From: Pseudomonas sp. M47T1
GTDB lineage: Bacteria > Pseudomonadota > Gammaproteobacteria > Pseudomonadales > Pseudomonadaceae
Length of the DNA: 64,000 nt
Reading direction: 5' to 3'
Assembly: GCF_000263855.1 (NCBI RefSeq)
Contig: NZ_AJWX01000015.1
Span: 1 to 64,000, forward strand
Part shown: positions 7,160-16,304 of the stretch, one piece after another
Layout of the letters: each line of letters begins with the position of its first letter
Numbering within the stretch: position 1 is the first letter of the stretch
Position numbers and translations under genes: made by a program
The notes under the pieces: model-generated
Database searches by the model: none
What the model was told of the DNA's origin: nothing
The model's input: only the letters and a program-made list of their open reading frames with translations

Positions 7160-8998
7160 ATGAACGCCGAGCTGATTCTGTTCAATGGCAAGTTTCACAC
7201 CGTGGACCGGCACAACCCTAGCGCCAGCGCCGTGGCCATCAGTGAAGGACGCTTTGTGGCCGTGGGCAGCGACGCCCAGGCCATGGCCTTTCGGGGCACG
7301 GCCACGCAGGTCATCGACCTCAAGGGCCGCACCCTTATTCCGGGTCTCAACGACTCGCACCTGCACCTGATACGCGGCGGCCTCAACTACAACCTGGAGC
7401 TGCGCTGGGAAGGTGTGCCGTCGGTGGCCGATGCCCTGCGCATGCTCAAGCAACAGGCCGACCGCACGCCCACCCCGCAGTGGGTGCGCGTGGTGGGCGG
7501 CTGGAACGAATTCCAGTTCGCCGAAAAGCGCATGCCCAGCCTGCAGGAACTCAACCAGGCCGCCCCCGACACCCCGGTGTTTGTGCTGCACCTGTATGAC
7601 CGCGCCTTGCTCAACCGTGCAGCCCTGCGCGTAGTAGGCTACACCCGCGACACGCCGAACCCGCCAGGTGGCGAGATTCAGCGCGACGCCAATGGCGACC
7701 CTACCGGCATGCTGATCGCCCGCCCCAACGCCATGATCCTCTACGCCACCCTGGCCAAGGGGCCGAAGTTGCCGCTGGAATACCAGGTCAACTCCACCCG
7801 CCAGTTCATGCGTGAGCTCAACCGCCTGGGCCTGACCAGCGTGATCGACGCCGGCGGCGGCTTCCAGAACTACCCGGATGACTACAAGGTGATCGAGCAA
7901 CTGGCCAAGGATGACCAGTTGACCGTGCGCATTGCCTATAACCTGTTCACCCAGAAGCCCAAGCAAGAGCTCACCGACTTCAAGAATTGGACTTCCAGCG
8001 TCAAGCTGCACCAGGGCGACGACTACCTGCGCCACAACGGCGCAGGCGAAATGTTGGTGTTCTCGGCCGCCGACTTCGAGGACTTCCTGGAGCCGCGCCC
8101 AGACCTGCCGCACACCATGGAAGAAGAGCTGGAGCCAGTGGTGCGCCACCTGGTGGAACAGCGGTGGCCGTTCCGCCTGCACGCCACCTATGACGAGTCT
8201 ATCTCGCGCATGCTGGACGTGTTCGAGAAGGTCAATCGCGACATCCCGTTCAACAACCTGCCGTGGTTTTTCGACCACGCCGAAACCATCTCACCGCGCA
8301 ACATCGAACGCGTGCGCGCCCTTAACGGCGGCATCGCCATTCAAGACCGCATGGCCTTCCAGGGCGAGTATTTCGTCGATCGTTATGGCCAGCAGGCCGC
8401 CGAAGCCACGCCGCCGATCAAGCGCATGCTGGCCGAAGGCGTACCGGTGGGCGCCGGCACCGATGCCACCCGGGTGTCCAGCTACAATCCCTGGACCTCG
8501 TTGTACTGGATGGTCAGCGGCCGCACCGTCGGCGGCCTGGCCTTGCAGCCCGAAGGCTTGCCCCGTGCCACCGCGTTGGAACTGTTCACCCATGGCAGCG
8601 CCTGGTTCTCCTCGGAACAGGGTAACAAGGGCCAGATCAAGATCGGCCAACTGGCCGACGTGGTGGCCTTGTCGGCGGACTATTTCAGTGTCGAGGAAGA
8701 GGCCATCAAGTGGCTGGAATCGGTGCTGACCGTGGTTGGCGGCAACGTGGTACATGCCGACGCCGAGTTTTCCGACCTGGCGCCGCCACGGGTGCCGGTG
8801 ATGCCCGATTGGTCGCCGGTGGTCAATGTACCCGGCCACTGGCGGCCCCAGGCGCCCATGGCGCAGCAGGTTCACCACTGCAGCGGCCCGTGCGCCGTGC
8901 ACGCCCATGGTCACGACCGGGCGCGGCAGTCCAACGCGCCCATCAGCGACTTCCAGGGTTTCTGGGGTGCGCTGGGCTGTTCCTGTTTCTCGTTCTGA
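7160..8998 (+). CDS. Amidohydrolase, YtcJ-like, with Cys/His-rich tail
   Basis: A 612-residue metal-dependent amidohydrolase of the YtcJ (amidohydrolase_3) type, preceded by a GAAGGAGTTGCA ribosome-binding site. Residues ~45-75 carry GRTLIPGLNDSHLHL, with the HxH metal ligands. Further ligand His residues are in RLHATYDES and FDHAETI, and the last Asp in GAGTDATRVSS. The C-terminus extends ~40 residues beyond the family core and is rich in Cys and His (HHCSGPCAVHAHGHD, then GCSCF), which could bind an extra metal. The substrate is unknown; YtcJ-type enzymes cleave amide or carbamate bonds. The neighbouring YcaC-like hydrolase suggests amide or ureide catabolism. Confidence 0.88.
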   Translation: MNAELILFNGKFHTVDRHNPSASAVAISEGRFVAVGSDAQAMAFRGTATQVIDLKGRTLIPGLNDSHLHLIRGGLNYNLELRWEGVPSVADALRMLKQQADRTPTPQWVRVVGGWNEFQFAEKRMPSLQELNQAAPDTPVFVLHLYDRALLNRAALRVVGYTRDTPNPPGGEIQRDANGDPTGMLIARPNAMILYATLAKGPKLPLEYQVNSTRQFMRELNRLGLTSVIDAGGGFQNYPDDYKVIEQLAKDDQLTVRIAYNLFTQKPKQELTDFKNWTSSVKLHQGDDYLRHNGAGEMLVFSAADFEDFLEPRPDLPHTMEEELEPVVRHLVEQRWPFRLHATYDESISRMLDVFEKVNRDIPFNNLPWFFDHAETISPRNIERVRALNGGIAIQDRMAFQGEYFVDRYGQQAAEATPPIKRMLAEGVPVGAGTDATRVSSYNPWTSLYWMVSGRTVGGLALQPEGLPRATALELFTHGSAWFSSEQGNKGQIKIGQLADVVALSADYFSVEEEAIKWLESVLTVVGGNVVHADAEFSDLAPPRVPVMPDWSPVVNVPGHWRPQAPMAQQVHHCSGPCAVHAHGHDRARQSNAPISDFQGFWGALGCSCFSF

Positions 8999-9029
8999 AT
9001 CCGTTCATCCCACCCGTTAGGAGTCCGTC

Positions 9030-9662
9030 ATGAGTAACTCGCCTGTGTACAACCGCCTGAACAAAGACGATGCCGTGGTATTGCTGGTCGACCACCAGAC
9101 CGGCCTGATCTCGCTGGTCCAGGATTTCTCGCCCAACGAATTCAAGAACAACGTGCTGGCCCTGGCTGACTGCGCCAAGTTCTTCGGCCTGCCCACCATC
9201 CTCACCACCAGCTTCGAAAACGGCCCCAACGGCCCGTTGGTGCCGGAGCTCAAGGAAATGTTCCCGGACGCGCCGTACATCCCGCGTCCTGGCCAGATCA
9301 ACGCCTGGGACAATGCCGACTTCGTGCAGGCCATCAAGGCCACCGGCCGCAAGCAACTGATCATCGCCGGCGTGGTCACCGACGTCTGCGTGGCGTTCCC
9401 GACCCTGTCGGCGCTGGCCGAAGGCTTTGACGTGTTCGTGGTGACCGACGCCTCGGGCACCTTCAACGAAACCGTGCAACAGGCGTCCTGGGCACGCATG
9501 AGTGCGGCCGGCGCACAGCTGATGAACTGGTTCGCCGTGGCCTGCGAACTGCACCGCGACTGGCGCAATGACATCGAAGGCCTGGGCAACCTGCTGTCCC
9601 AGCGCCTGCCCAACTACCGCAACCTGATGAACAGCTACGTGGCGCTGACTGCCAAGAAGTAA
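9030..9662 (+). CDS. Isochorismatase-like cysteine hydrolase, YcaC family
   Basis: A 210-residue hydrolase of the isochorismatase fold, preceded by TAGGAGTCCGTC. The catalytic triad residues can be placed: D21 in LLVDHQTGL, and C120 in VVTDVCVAFP preceded by the cis-peptide VT. Length and the PGQINAWDNADFV segment match the YcaC branch, octameric enzymes whose natural substrate is not established. It follows the amidohydrolase by 31 bases, probably in the same transcript, and is followed by a REP palindrome and then a GlxA-type regulator. Confidence 0.9.
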   Translation: MSNSPVYNRLNKDDAVVLLVDHQTGLISLVQDFSPNEFKNNVLALADCAKFFGLPTILTTSFENGPNGPLVPELKEMFPDAPYIPRPGQINAWDNADFVQAIKATGRKQLIIAGVVTDVCVAFPTLSALAEGFDVFVVTDASGTFNETVQQASWARMSAAGAQLMNWFAVACELHRDWRNDIEGLGNLLSQRLPNYRNLMNSYVALTAKK

Positions 9663-9684
9663 GGCTGCATTGCGCAACCTGCAC

Positions 9685-9751
9685 CTGTGGGAGCTGGCTT
9701 TGCCGCGAGCTTCTGGGGCCCCCAAGCTCGCTGGCAAGCCAGCTCCCACAG
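9685..9751. repeat. REP element: long imperfect palindrome
   Basis: The arms CTGTGGGAGCTGGCTTTGCC and GGCAAGCCAGCTCCCACAG pair over about 19 bases with one bulged T, separated by a GC-rich spacer containing CTTCTGGGGCCCCCAAGCT. The GTGGGAGC...GGC(A)AGCC sequence is the classic intergenic REP palindrome of fluorescent Pseudomonas. It lies just downstream of the YcaC-like gene and can form a strong transcript-end hairpin. Confidence 0.9.
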
Positions 9752-9842
9752 CGCTGTCCGTGACAACCCCAGGGTAAACGCTTGCCATTCTTGCCGGACA
9801 AGGTACTGTCGCGTCCACGGACATCGGCAGCGGCCCCTGGAC

Positions 9843-10793
9843 ATGAAACGCATTGCAATCGTGCTGTACCCCGATTTTCTTCTTCTGGACATGGCAGGTC
9901 CGGTGGAGGTGTTTTCCATCGCCAACCGCTACCTGGCTGACTGCCATCGCTACGAAATCGCCACCTACGCCACTGCCCAGCACAGTGTGCGCGCCTCGAA
10001 CGGCATCACCGTGCACACCGACCACCTGATCACCGACGCCACCGCAGGCATCGATCTGTTGCTGGTGCCAGGCGGCCCAGGGGCCTACAACGCCCGTCAT
10101 CCCGAACTGGTGAACTGGCTGGCGGCCACCGCCCGGCACCTGCCGTGCTACGGTTCGATCTGCACCGGCGCGTTTATCCTTGGCCATGCCGGCCTGCTGG
10201 ACGAGCACCGGGTGACCACGCACTGGCATTACACCGAGCGGCTGATCAAGGCCTTTCCCAAGGCCGTGGTGGGCACCGAAGACATCTACATCCATGACCG
10301 CAAACTGCTGTCGTCCGGCGGCGTCACGGCCGGTATCGACCTGGCGCTGTCGATCGTGGCCCAGGACCATGGCCGCAAGGTGGCGCTGGACGTGGCCAAG
10401 GTGCTATTGGTGATCATGCGGCGCCAGGGTGACCAGGCCCAGTTCAGCCCGCTGGTGGCCGAGGTAGCGGCCCAGGATTCGCCGGTCACTCGTGTGCAAC
10501 ACTACATCCTCGATCACCTCGACCAGCCATTGACCCTCCAAGCCCTGGCCGAAGTGGCGGCCATGAGCCCACGGCACCTGAGCCGGGTGTTCGCCCGCGA
10601 CGTGCAGATGACTCCCATGGCGTTTATCCAGAACGCCCGCATCGACCGTGCCCGCCACCTGCTGGAAAGCACCGAGCTGCCGTTCAAGACGGTGGCCTTC
10701 AAAAGCGGTTTTGGCAGCGTACGGCACATGCGCCTGCTGTTCAGCGAGCGCCTGGGCCGCACCCCGGCCCAGTACCGCGAGCAATTCCTGTAA
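9843..10793 (+). CDS. GlxA-family AraC-type regulator with DJ-1/PfpI domain
   Basis: A 316-residue regulator. Residues ~1-180 form a DJ-1/PfpI (class-I amidotransferase-like) domain with the nucleophile-elbow Cys at C107 in GSICTGAFIL. Residues ~215-316 form an AraC-type DNA-binding domain with two helix-turn-helices (LTLQALAEVAAMSPRHLSR and LPFKTVAFKSGFGSVRHMR). The ATG at 9843 was chosen because the protein then begins MKRIAIVLYPDFLLLDMAGP, typical for the family; longer reading would enter the REP element. GlxA-type proteins regulate amine, carnitine, arginine or nitrile-related genes. It may control the adjacent amidohydrolase/YcaC pair, but that is inference. Confidence 0.9.
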   Translation: MKRIAIVLYPDFLLLDMAGPVEVFSIANRYLADCHRYEIATYATAQHSVRASNGITVHTDHLITDATAGIDLLLVPGGPGAYNARHPELVNWLAATARHLPCYGSICTGAFILGHAGLLDEHRVTTHWHYTERLIKAFPKAVVGTEDIYIHDRKLLSSGGVTAGIDLALSIVAQDHGRKVALDVAKVLLVIMRRQGDQAQFSPLVAEVAAQDSPVTRVQHYILDHLDQPLTLQALAEVAAMSPRHLSRVFARDVQMTPMAFIQNARIDRARHLLESTELPFKTVAFKSGFGSVRHMRLLFSERLGRTPAQYREQFL

Positions 10794-10914
10794 CCGCGTG
10801 ATGGCCGGATTGGGCACCTGAATGGCTGCCGTGCGCCCCTGGCGGGCGCACCTTGGCCACCGATGCCTGCCAAGATACCTGCAGGTCGAAACCGAAGGCA
10901 GGCGGGAGGCGGGC

Positions 10915-11175
10915 ATGGGTGACATGGGAGTGATGGACGAAATCGCACAGGCACTGCGTAACAGCATGAGCCCGGGTGATCGGCTGGCCAGCTGGAGTTT
11001 TCGCTGGGCGGTGCAAGATGGCCGGCTCACGTGCAGCCAGTGCCAGGCTTCGCAGCCGGTCAACCAGCCGGCCCAGGCCTTTAGCCACCGGCCGGGCTGC
11101 TGCGCCCGACGCGATCAGTCGCCCTGGCAGGAACTGGCACTGCTGCTGGAGCGCCTTGCCCCGGCTGGCCGCTGA
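10915..11175 (+). CDS. Small hypothetical protein with Cys pairs
   Basis: An 86-residue protein beginning at the ATG after a GGCGGGAGGCGGGC ribosome-binding stretch. It has one CxxC (CSQCQ) near residue 39 and a later CC pair (PGCCARR), with a His between them, so a small zinc-binding fold is possible. The sequence was not recognised as a known family. Start MGDMGVMDEIAQALRN gives an amphipathic N-terminal helix. It stands alone between the GlxA-like regulator and a leftward small membrane protein. Confidence 0.6.
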   Translation: MGDMGVMDEIAQALRNSMSPGDRLASWSFRWAVQDGRLTCSQCQASQPVNQPAQAFSHRPGCCARRDQSPWQELALLLERLAPAGR

Positions 11176-11227
11176 AGGGCGTTATGCCAGTGGCTGATTC
11201 GATGGTATTCACGGCTTCAGGCAGGGG

Positions 11228-11359
11228 TCAGGCCTCGCGCTGATCGCGGGCCTGGCGCTCGGCTTTTTCCTTGCGGTGGTTTTTCAGGTCAAGGCGTGCT
11301 CCCCAGACCATGACGGCGATGCCAACAATGGCGAGCAGGATGAGTTGACTGGCTGGCAT
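11228..11359 (-). CDS. Small single-pass membrane protein (43 aa)
   Basis: A 43-residue ORF with an AGGGAGC ribosome-binding site eight bases before the ATG. It consists of one hydrophobic helix (ASQLILLAIVGIAVMVWGA, residues 3-21) followed by a highly charged tail (DLKNHRKEKAERQARDQREA), the usual layout of bacterial small inner-membrane proteins with a cytoplasmic tail. No family was recognised. It lies in the gap upstream of the diguanylate cyclase and is transcribed away from it. Confidence 0.65.
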   Translation of the reverse strand: MPASQLILLAIVGIAVMVWGARLDLKNHRKEKAERQARDQREA

Positions 11360-11542
11360 GGAAAAAGCTCCCTGGGAAAAAGCGCCATTGAACCGATGAA
11401 TGCGGGCAAAACCAAACAGAACTCGGTTACATAATGTTTCAGGGCCTTGGGCCGGGGGCGCGCGCGACGGTGTCGCTGGACGCACGCGGTACGCCGCTCT
11501 TACACTGCGGCCAGTTCCCTTCGTCGCCACAGGCGCCCAGCC

Positions 11543-12718
11543 ATGACCTTGCCCGAACAGCCCGCACGTCGGCGCCTGCGCGATCTTGCGCTGAGCATCC
11601 CCGAGGCGCAGCAACCTGCGTTCCAGGCTTATGTGCTGGAGCACTATCGCGGTTTCCTGTTGGCCATCAATCTGATTGCCGCGGCGGCGTTCTATTGCTA
11701 CGTGTTCGCCGATGCCATCCTGATTCCCGACATGGCCATGGCCTCGCTGGTGGTGCGCACCACCCTGGTGGCCGTGGGGCTGGTGAATATCCTGGTGGTG
11801 TTTCGCTATAGCCGAAACCTGTTGCTGCTCGACCTGCTGATGCCGGTGCACGACGTGCTCTGCGCGGTGGCCTGGTTCGAGTTGCTCAAGCGCAGCCACT
11901 CCGCCGACGTGCCGACTTTTCTGTACGCCTCGGTGATTTTCGTGCTGCTGTGCAACCTGGGTGTGCGGGTGTCGTTCAAGGGCGCGCTGTGGGTGTCGGC
12001 GATCATTTCCACGGTGATCATCGGCAACGTGGCCTTGCTGCACCCCGGCGACCCCAAGGCGCTGCTGGTGTTTGTGCTGGTGTACCTGCCGGTGCTGTTT
12101 TTCAGCCTGTTCATTGCCTGGACAAATATTGTCAGCGTGCGCCGCGCGTTCCTGGCCGACCAGGAGGCGCGCTGGCAGCAGGCGCAGCTCTACGACCTCA
12201 ATCAGCGTCTGCAAGCCCTGGCCATTACCGACGCCTTGACCCGCGTGGGCAACCGTCGTGCCTTTGACCAGCATTTGAGCGAGCGCTGGATGCTGATGGA
12301 GCAGGTGGGCCAGCCGTTTGGCCTGCTGCTGGTGGATATCGACTACTTCAAGCCCTTCAATGACCACTACGGCCACCAGGCCGGTGATCGCTGCCTGGCC
12401 GACGTGGCGCGGGTGATGGCCGAGTGCGTGGGGCAGGGGCAGTTGTTTCGCTATGGCGGCGAGGAGTTTGCCATTCTGGTGCCGCTGGGCGCAAAGGCCG
12501 CGTTGAGCGCCCAGGCCGAACGGCTGGTGCGCGAAGTGCAGCAACTGGAAATTGTCCATCACCACCGGCCCGACGGCCTGGGCCTGCTGACCGTCAGCAT
12601 TGGCGCGGCCCTGTGTGACAACCCTGGCGCCCAGCAGCCCCATGACCTGTTCGGGTGCTGCGACCGGTTGCTCTACCAGGCCAAGCAACAGGGCCGCAAC
12701 CGCGTGTGCACCGCCTGA
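11543..12718 (+). CDS. Membrane-bound diguanylate cyclase (GGDEF)
   Basis: A 391-residue protein with an N-terminal half of five or six transmembrane helices (residues ~35-200) and a C-terminal GGDEF domain (~220-391). The active-site loop is GGEEF at residues 305-309, an active variant, with LLVDIDYFKPFNDHYGHQAGD upstream providing the metal and guanine contacts. It should make cyclic di-GMP from two GTP in the cytoplasm under control of the membrane sensor. The position five residues upstream of GGEEF reads VGQG, not RxxD, so the allosteric inhibition site is absent. Start ATG at 11543 removes an unlikely Arg-rich extension. Confidence 0.9.
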   Translation: MTLPEQPARRRLRDLALSIPEAQQPAFQAYVLEHYRGFLLAINLIAAAAFYCYVFADAILIPDMAMASLVVRTTLVAVGLVNILVVFRYSRNLLLLDLLMPVHDVLCAVAWFELLKRSHSADVPTFLYASVIFVLLCNLGVRVSFKGALWVSAIISTVIIGNVALLHPGDPKALLVFVLVYLPVLFFSLFIAWTNIVSVRRAFLADQEARWQQAQLYDLNQRLQALAITDALTRVGNRRAFDQHLSERWMLMEQVGQPFGLLLVDIDYFKPFNDHYGHQAGDRCLADVARVMAECVGQGQLFRYGGEEFAILVPLGAKAALSAQAERLVREVQQLEIVHHHRPDGLGLLTVSIGAALCDNPGAQQPHDLFGCCDRLLYQAKQQGRNRVCTA

Positions 12719-12740
12719 CAGCCGCCGCTACAACGGCGGG

Positions 12741-15700
12741 TTACCAGGTGTCGACGAACCCCGTGGCGAATCCCTGCTTGCGCGGCGGCACGGCGTTGAG
12801 GCCGCGGATCAGCCAGGCGCGGGTGTCCTGGGGGTCGATGACCGCGTCGATCTCCAGGAAGCTGGCCATGTTGATGGCCTTGCCGTTCTGGTAGGCCTTG
12901 GCCACCAGTTTATCGAACAGCGCCTGGCGCTCCTGAGGGCCGGGCTGGGCCGCCAGCTCCTTGGCGAAGCCCAGTTGCACTGCGCCTTCCAGGCCCATGG
13001 CACCAAACTCGGCGCTGGGCCAGGCGATAGTGAACACCGGGCTGTGGAAGCTGCCGGCGGCCATGGCCTGGGCACCCAGGCCGTAGCCCTTGCGCAGCAC
13101 CACCGTGAAGAACGGCACGCTCAGGCTGGCGGCGGTGACGAACATCCGTGACACGTGGCGCACCGTGGCCTGTTGTTCGGAGGCCGGGCCCACCATGAAG
13201 CCGGGGGTATCGCACAATGACATCAACGGCAGGCCGAAGCGTTCGCACAGTTGCATGAAGCGCGCGGCCTTGTCGCCCGCCACGGCATCGATCGCACCCC
13301 CCAGGTGCAAGGGGTTGTTGGCCAGCAGGCCGAACGGGCGACCTTCGATGCGCACCAGCGCGGTGATCAGCCCGGGGGCAAAGGCGCGGCGCAGTTCCAG
13401 GCAGGAGCCCTGGTCCACCAGGGTGTCGATCAGTGCACGAACGTCATAGCCACGCAGGCGGTTTTCCGGAATGGCCTGGCGCAGCAGGCGCTGGTCAGCG
13501 CATTGCCAGCCCTTCAGCGGCCCCTGGAAATAGCTCAGGTAACGCTTGGCCACCTGCACGGCCTGGGCCTCGTCCTCCACCAGCACATCGATCACGCCGT
13601 TGGCGCTTTGCACGCCGCTGGGGCCGACTTCCTCGGCGCTGAAACGGCCCAGACCGCCGCCTTCGATCATGGCCGGCCCGGCCATGCCGATGCTGGCGTT
13701 GCGGGTGGCGATGATCACGTGGCAACAGCCCAGCAGCGCGGCGTTGCCGGCAAAGCAGCGGCCGGACACCACGCCCACCAACGGCACTTGGGCCGACAGC
13801 CCGGCCATGGCCACGAAGGTGTGGCAGTCAAGGCCGGCCACGCCGACAAAGTCAGTGTCGCCGGGGCGGCCACCCCCGCCTTCGGCAAACAGCACCACCG
13901 GCAGTTGCCAGTCGCGGGCCAGGCCCAGCAGGCGATCGGTTTTTTTGTGGTTCATCATGCCCTGGGTGCCGGCAAACACGCTGTAGTCGTAGGCCAGCAC
14001 CAGGCAGCGGGCCGCTTGGGCGTCGAACAGCTCTGCATTGACGGTCCCGGTGCCGGCGATCAGGCCGTCGGCCGGGCTTTGCGCAATCAGTTCGTCCAGG
14101 GTGCGGCGCCGGCGTTGGGCAGCCAGGGCCAGGTTGCCGTATTCGCTGAAGCTACCAGGGTCCAGCAGGTCGGCCAGGTTTTCCCGGGTGGTGCGCTGGC
14201 CCTTGGCACGGCGCTTGGTCACAGCGTCGGGGCGTCGCTCATCGAGGGTGACAGCGTGGCGGTCCAGGGCTTCGGCCAGGTCGGCGCGCAGGTCATCCAG
14301 GTCCAGTGCCTGCTCGCTGTGGCTCGCCAGCGCCTCCAGCTCGGCCGGTTGCAGGAACAGCAAGGCTTGGCCTTCGCTGATGCTGTCACCCGGCGCGGCC
14401 GCGAGGCTGTGGACGATGCCGCTGTGCTCGGCCTTGAGCACAAACTGCATTTTCATCGCTTCCAGCACCGCCAGGGCCTGGCCTGGGCGCAGTTCATCAC
14501 CCACGCTCACTTCGTAGCCCACCAGCATGCCCTGGCTGGGGGCCACGGCGGCCAGGTAGCCCGGTGGCGCCTGCAACATCGGGGCGGGCCCGTGAGCGGT
14601 GGTGGAGGGCGCCGGGGCAAAGCGGCTGGGGTGCGCCATACTCGGCTCGGCCAGCAGGCTGGCCAGGTGCGTGCCGATGAACGCCGTGGTGCTGGCCTGG
14701 CGTGCCAGTTCCTGCCGTTGCAGCAGGTTTTGCAGGAAATCGATGTTGCTGCCCACCCCGTCCAGGTGGAACTCGCACAAGGCCCGGTAGGTGCGCCGCA
14801 GGGCGCTGGGCAGATCGGGGGCCTGCACCACCAGCTTGGCCAGTAGTGAATCGAACCCCAGGTTGCTGTGCAGCCCCGCGTAGCCACAGCCGTCGACGCG
14901 GATGCCGGCGCCGCTGGGCGGCTGGTAGGCATGGATCAGCCCGCCACTGGCGCGCGCGCTGCCATCGGCCTGCATGCGCTCCAGGTTGATCCGTGCCTGC
15001 ACGGCGAAACCGCGCGGTGCGGGCGGTTCAAGCAGGCCCAGGTCGGCCAGGCTGTGGCCCTGGGCCAGGCGCAACTGGGTCTGCACCAGGTCCACGCAGG
15101 TGATGGCTTCGGTGATGGTGTGTTCCACTTGCAGGCGCGGGTTGGCCTCCATGAACACAAACTCGCCACGGGCGTCGTCGAGCAGGAATTCGAAGGTGCC
15201 GATGCTGCGGTATTCGCACGCCCGCGCCAGGGTCAGGGCGGCGTCCAGCAGGGCATCGCGCACGGCAGGGTCGAGAAAGGGCGCAGGGGCTATTTCCAGC
15301 AGCTTCTGGTGCTGGCGTTGCAGGCTGCAATCGCGTTCCCACAGGTGGCTGACCGCCTGGCCATCGCCGATGACCTGCACCTCAATATGCCGGGCCTGCT
15401 CAATCAGGCGTTCGGCGTACAGGGCATTCTGGCCGAAGGCGGACTGGGCTTCGGCCTGGCACAGGGCAAATGCGCTCTCCAGTTCGGCGGCGTCGCGCAC
15501 CGCGCGCATGCCACGGCCACCGCCGCCCGCTAAAGCCTTGAGCATGATAGGGCCATGACGCAGCAAATCCCGGGCCTGGTCGACGCCGATGGCGCCGTCG
15601 CTGCCCGCCGCAATCGGCACCTGGCACTGCTGCGCCAGGGCCCGGGCGCGCGCCTTGTCGCCCAGCAGGGTCAGCGCCTGGGGCGATGGCCCGACGAAGA

Positions 15701-16007
15701 TCAGCCCGGCGTCGGCGCAGCCCCGGGCGAAGTCGGCGTTTTCACTGAGAAAACCGTAGCCGGGATGAATGGCCTCGCAGCCCTGGGCGCGTGCAACCTC
15801 CAGCAACTGGGCCTGGTCCAGGTAGGCCTGGGCGCCGCGGCCGCGCAAGGCCACCTGGCGATCGGCGGTGTGGCGGTGCAGGGCCTCGCTGTCGTCTTCG
15901 CTGAACACCGCCACACTGGTGATGCCCAGTTCGGCGGCGGCGCGGGCGATGCGGATGGCGATTTCGCCGCGGTTGGCGATCAGCAGGGTGGTGATGGTCA
16001 GGGTCAC
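12741..16007 (-). CDS. Single-chain biotin-dependent acyl-CoA carboxylase (BC-BCCP-CT)
   Basis: A 1088-residue three-domain carboxylase. Residues ~1-450 are a biotin carboxylase (IANRGEIAIRIARAA start, ATP-grasp loop GGGGRGMRA, LQVEHTITE). Residues ~490-565 are a biotin carrier domain with the biotinylated Lys at K519 in EAMKM. Residues ~590-1088 are a fused beta-plus-alpha carboxyltransferase (LADLLDPGSFSEYGNLA, then GLLANNPLHLGGAID and CDTPGFMVG). It carboxylates an acyl-CoA with bicarbonate and ATP; acetyl- or propionyl-CoA are possible, the substrate is not decidable. The GTG at 16007 starts directly before TLTITTLLIANRG, and the in-frame upstream extension is low-quality sequence. The gene is divergent from lexA2. 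Confidence 0.9.
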   Translation of the reverse strand: MTLTITTLLIANRGEIAIRIARAAAELGITSVAVFSEDDSEALHRHTADRQVALRGRGAQAYLDQAQLLEVARAQGCEAIHPGYGFLSENADFARGCADAGLIFVGPSPQALTLLGDKARARALAQQCQVPIAAGSDGAIGVDQARDLLRHGPIMLKALAGGGGRGMRAVRDAAELESAFALCQAEAQSAFGQNALYAERLIEQARHIEVQVIGDGQAVSHLWERDCSLQRQHQKLLEIAPAPFLDPAVRDALLDAALTLARACEYRSIGTFEFLLDDARGEFVFMEANPRLQVEHTITEAITCVDLVQTQLRLAQGHSLADLGLLEPPAPRGFAVQARINLERMQADGSARASGGLIHAYQPPSGAGIRVDGCGYAGLHSNLGFDSLLAKLVVQAPDLPSALRRTYRALCEFHLDGVGSNIDFLQNLLQRQELARQASTTAFIGTHLASLLAEPSMAHPSRFAPAPSTTAHGPAPMLQAPPGYLAAVAPSQGMLVGYEVSVGDELRPGQALAVLEAMKMQFVLKAEHSGIVHSLAAAPGDSISEGQALLFLQPAELEALASHSEQALDLDDLRADLAEALDRHAVTLDERRPDAVTKRRAKGQRTTRENLADLLDPGSFSEYGNLALAAQRRRRTLDELIAQSPADGLIAGTGTVNAELFDAQAARCLVLAYDYSVFAGTQGMMNHKKTDRLLGLARDWQLPVVLFAEGGGGRPGDTDFVGVAGLDCHTFVAMAGLSAQVPLVGVVSGRCFAGNAALLGCCHVIIATRNASIGMAGPAMIEGGGLGRFSAEEVGPSGVQSANGVIDVLVEDEAQAVQVAKRYLSYFQGPLKGWQCADQRLLRQAIPENRLRGYDVRALIDTLVDQGSCLELRRAFAPGLITALVRIEGRPFGLLANNPLHLGGAIDAVAGDKAARFMQLCERFGLPLMSLCDTPGFMVGPASEQQATVRHVSRMFVTAASLSVPFFTVVLRKGYGLGAQAMAAGSFHSPVFTIAWPSAEFGAMGLEGAVQLGFAKELAAQPGPQERQALFDKLVAKAYQNGKAINMASFLEIDAVIDPQDTRAWLIRGLNAVPPRKQGFATGFVDTW

Positions 16008-16275
16008 GGTAGGGCTTCCAATGCTTGTTTTTTTACGTTGCCGGTGTGGGGGCTTAACCGGGGGCGGCCTCAATCTCACACCGAACATTCAGGGCGCACG
16101 GTGGGGATGCGACTGCAATGGCACGCAGTAAATGGGGGGTGCGCCCCGGCATGGTTTCCCGGCATGCAAGGTGCTGCCGATATCTTAGTCAGGCCCGCCC
16201 AGGCAGCGGGGTGTCATCAATGGCGTGAATGCGCAGTGATCGGGGCCCTTTGTCATGCCGCTGGCCGCATGGCGC
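16008..16275. other. Divergent intergenic region between the carboxylase and lexA2
   Basis: About 300 bases separate the two divergent genes. Apart from the lexA2 promoter and box at its right end, no gene, repeat or RNA was recognised. A TTTTTTT run at 16025-16031 lies near the carboxylase start. No clear promoter for the leftward gene could be assigned. Confidence 0.5.
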
Positions 16276-16304
16276 TTGCAGCCTGAAGCCGCTTGGAGTA
16301 CAAA
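16276..16304 (+). promoter_or_regulatory. Sigma70-type promoter of lexA2-imuA-imuB-dnaE2
   Basis: A -35 element TTGCAG (16276-16281) is separated by 17 bases from a -10 element TACAAA (16299-16304). Transcription would begin around 16310-16312, only 1-3 bases before the lexA2 ATG, which predicts a leaderless or nearly leaderless message. The -10 element lies inside the LexA2 box, so repressor binding would directly block RNA polymerase. Confidence 0.6.
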
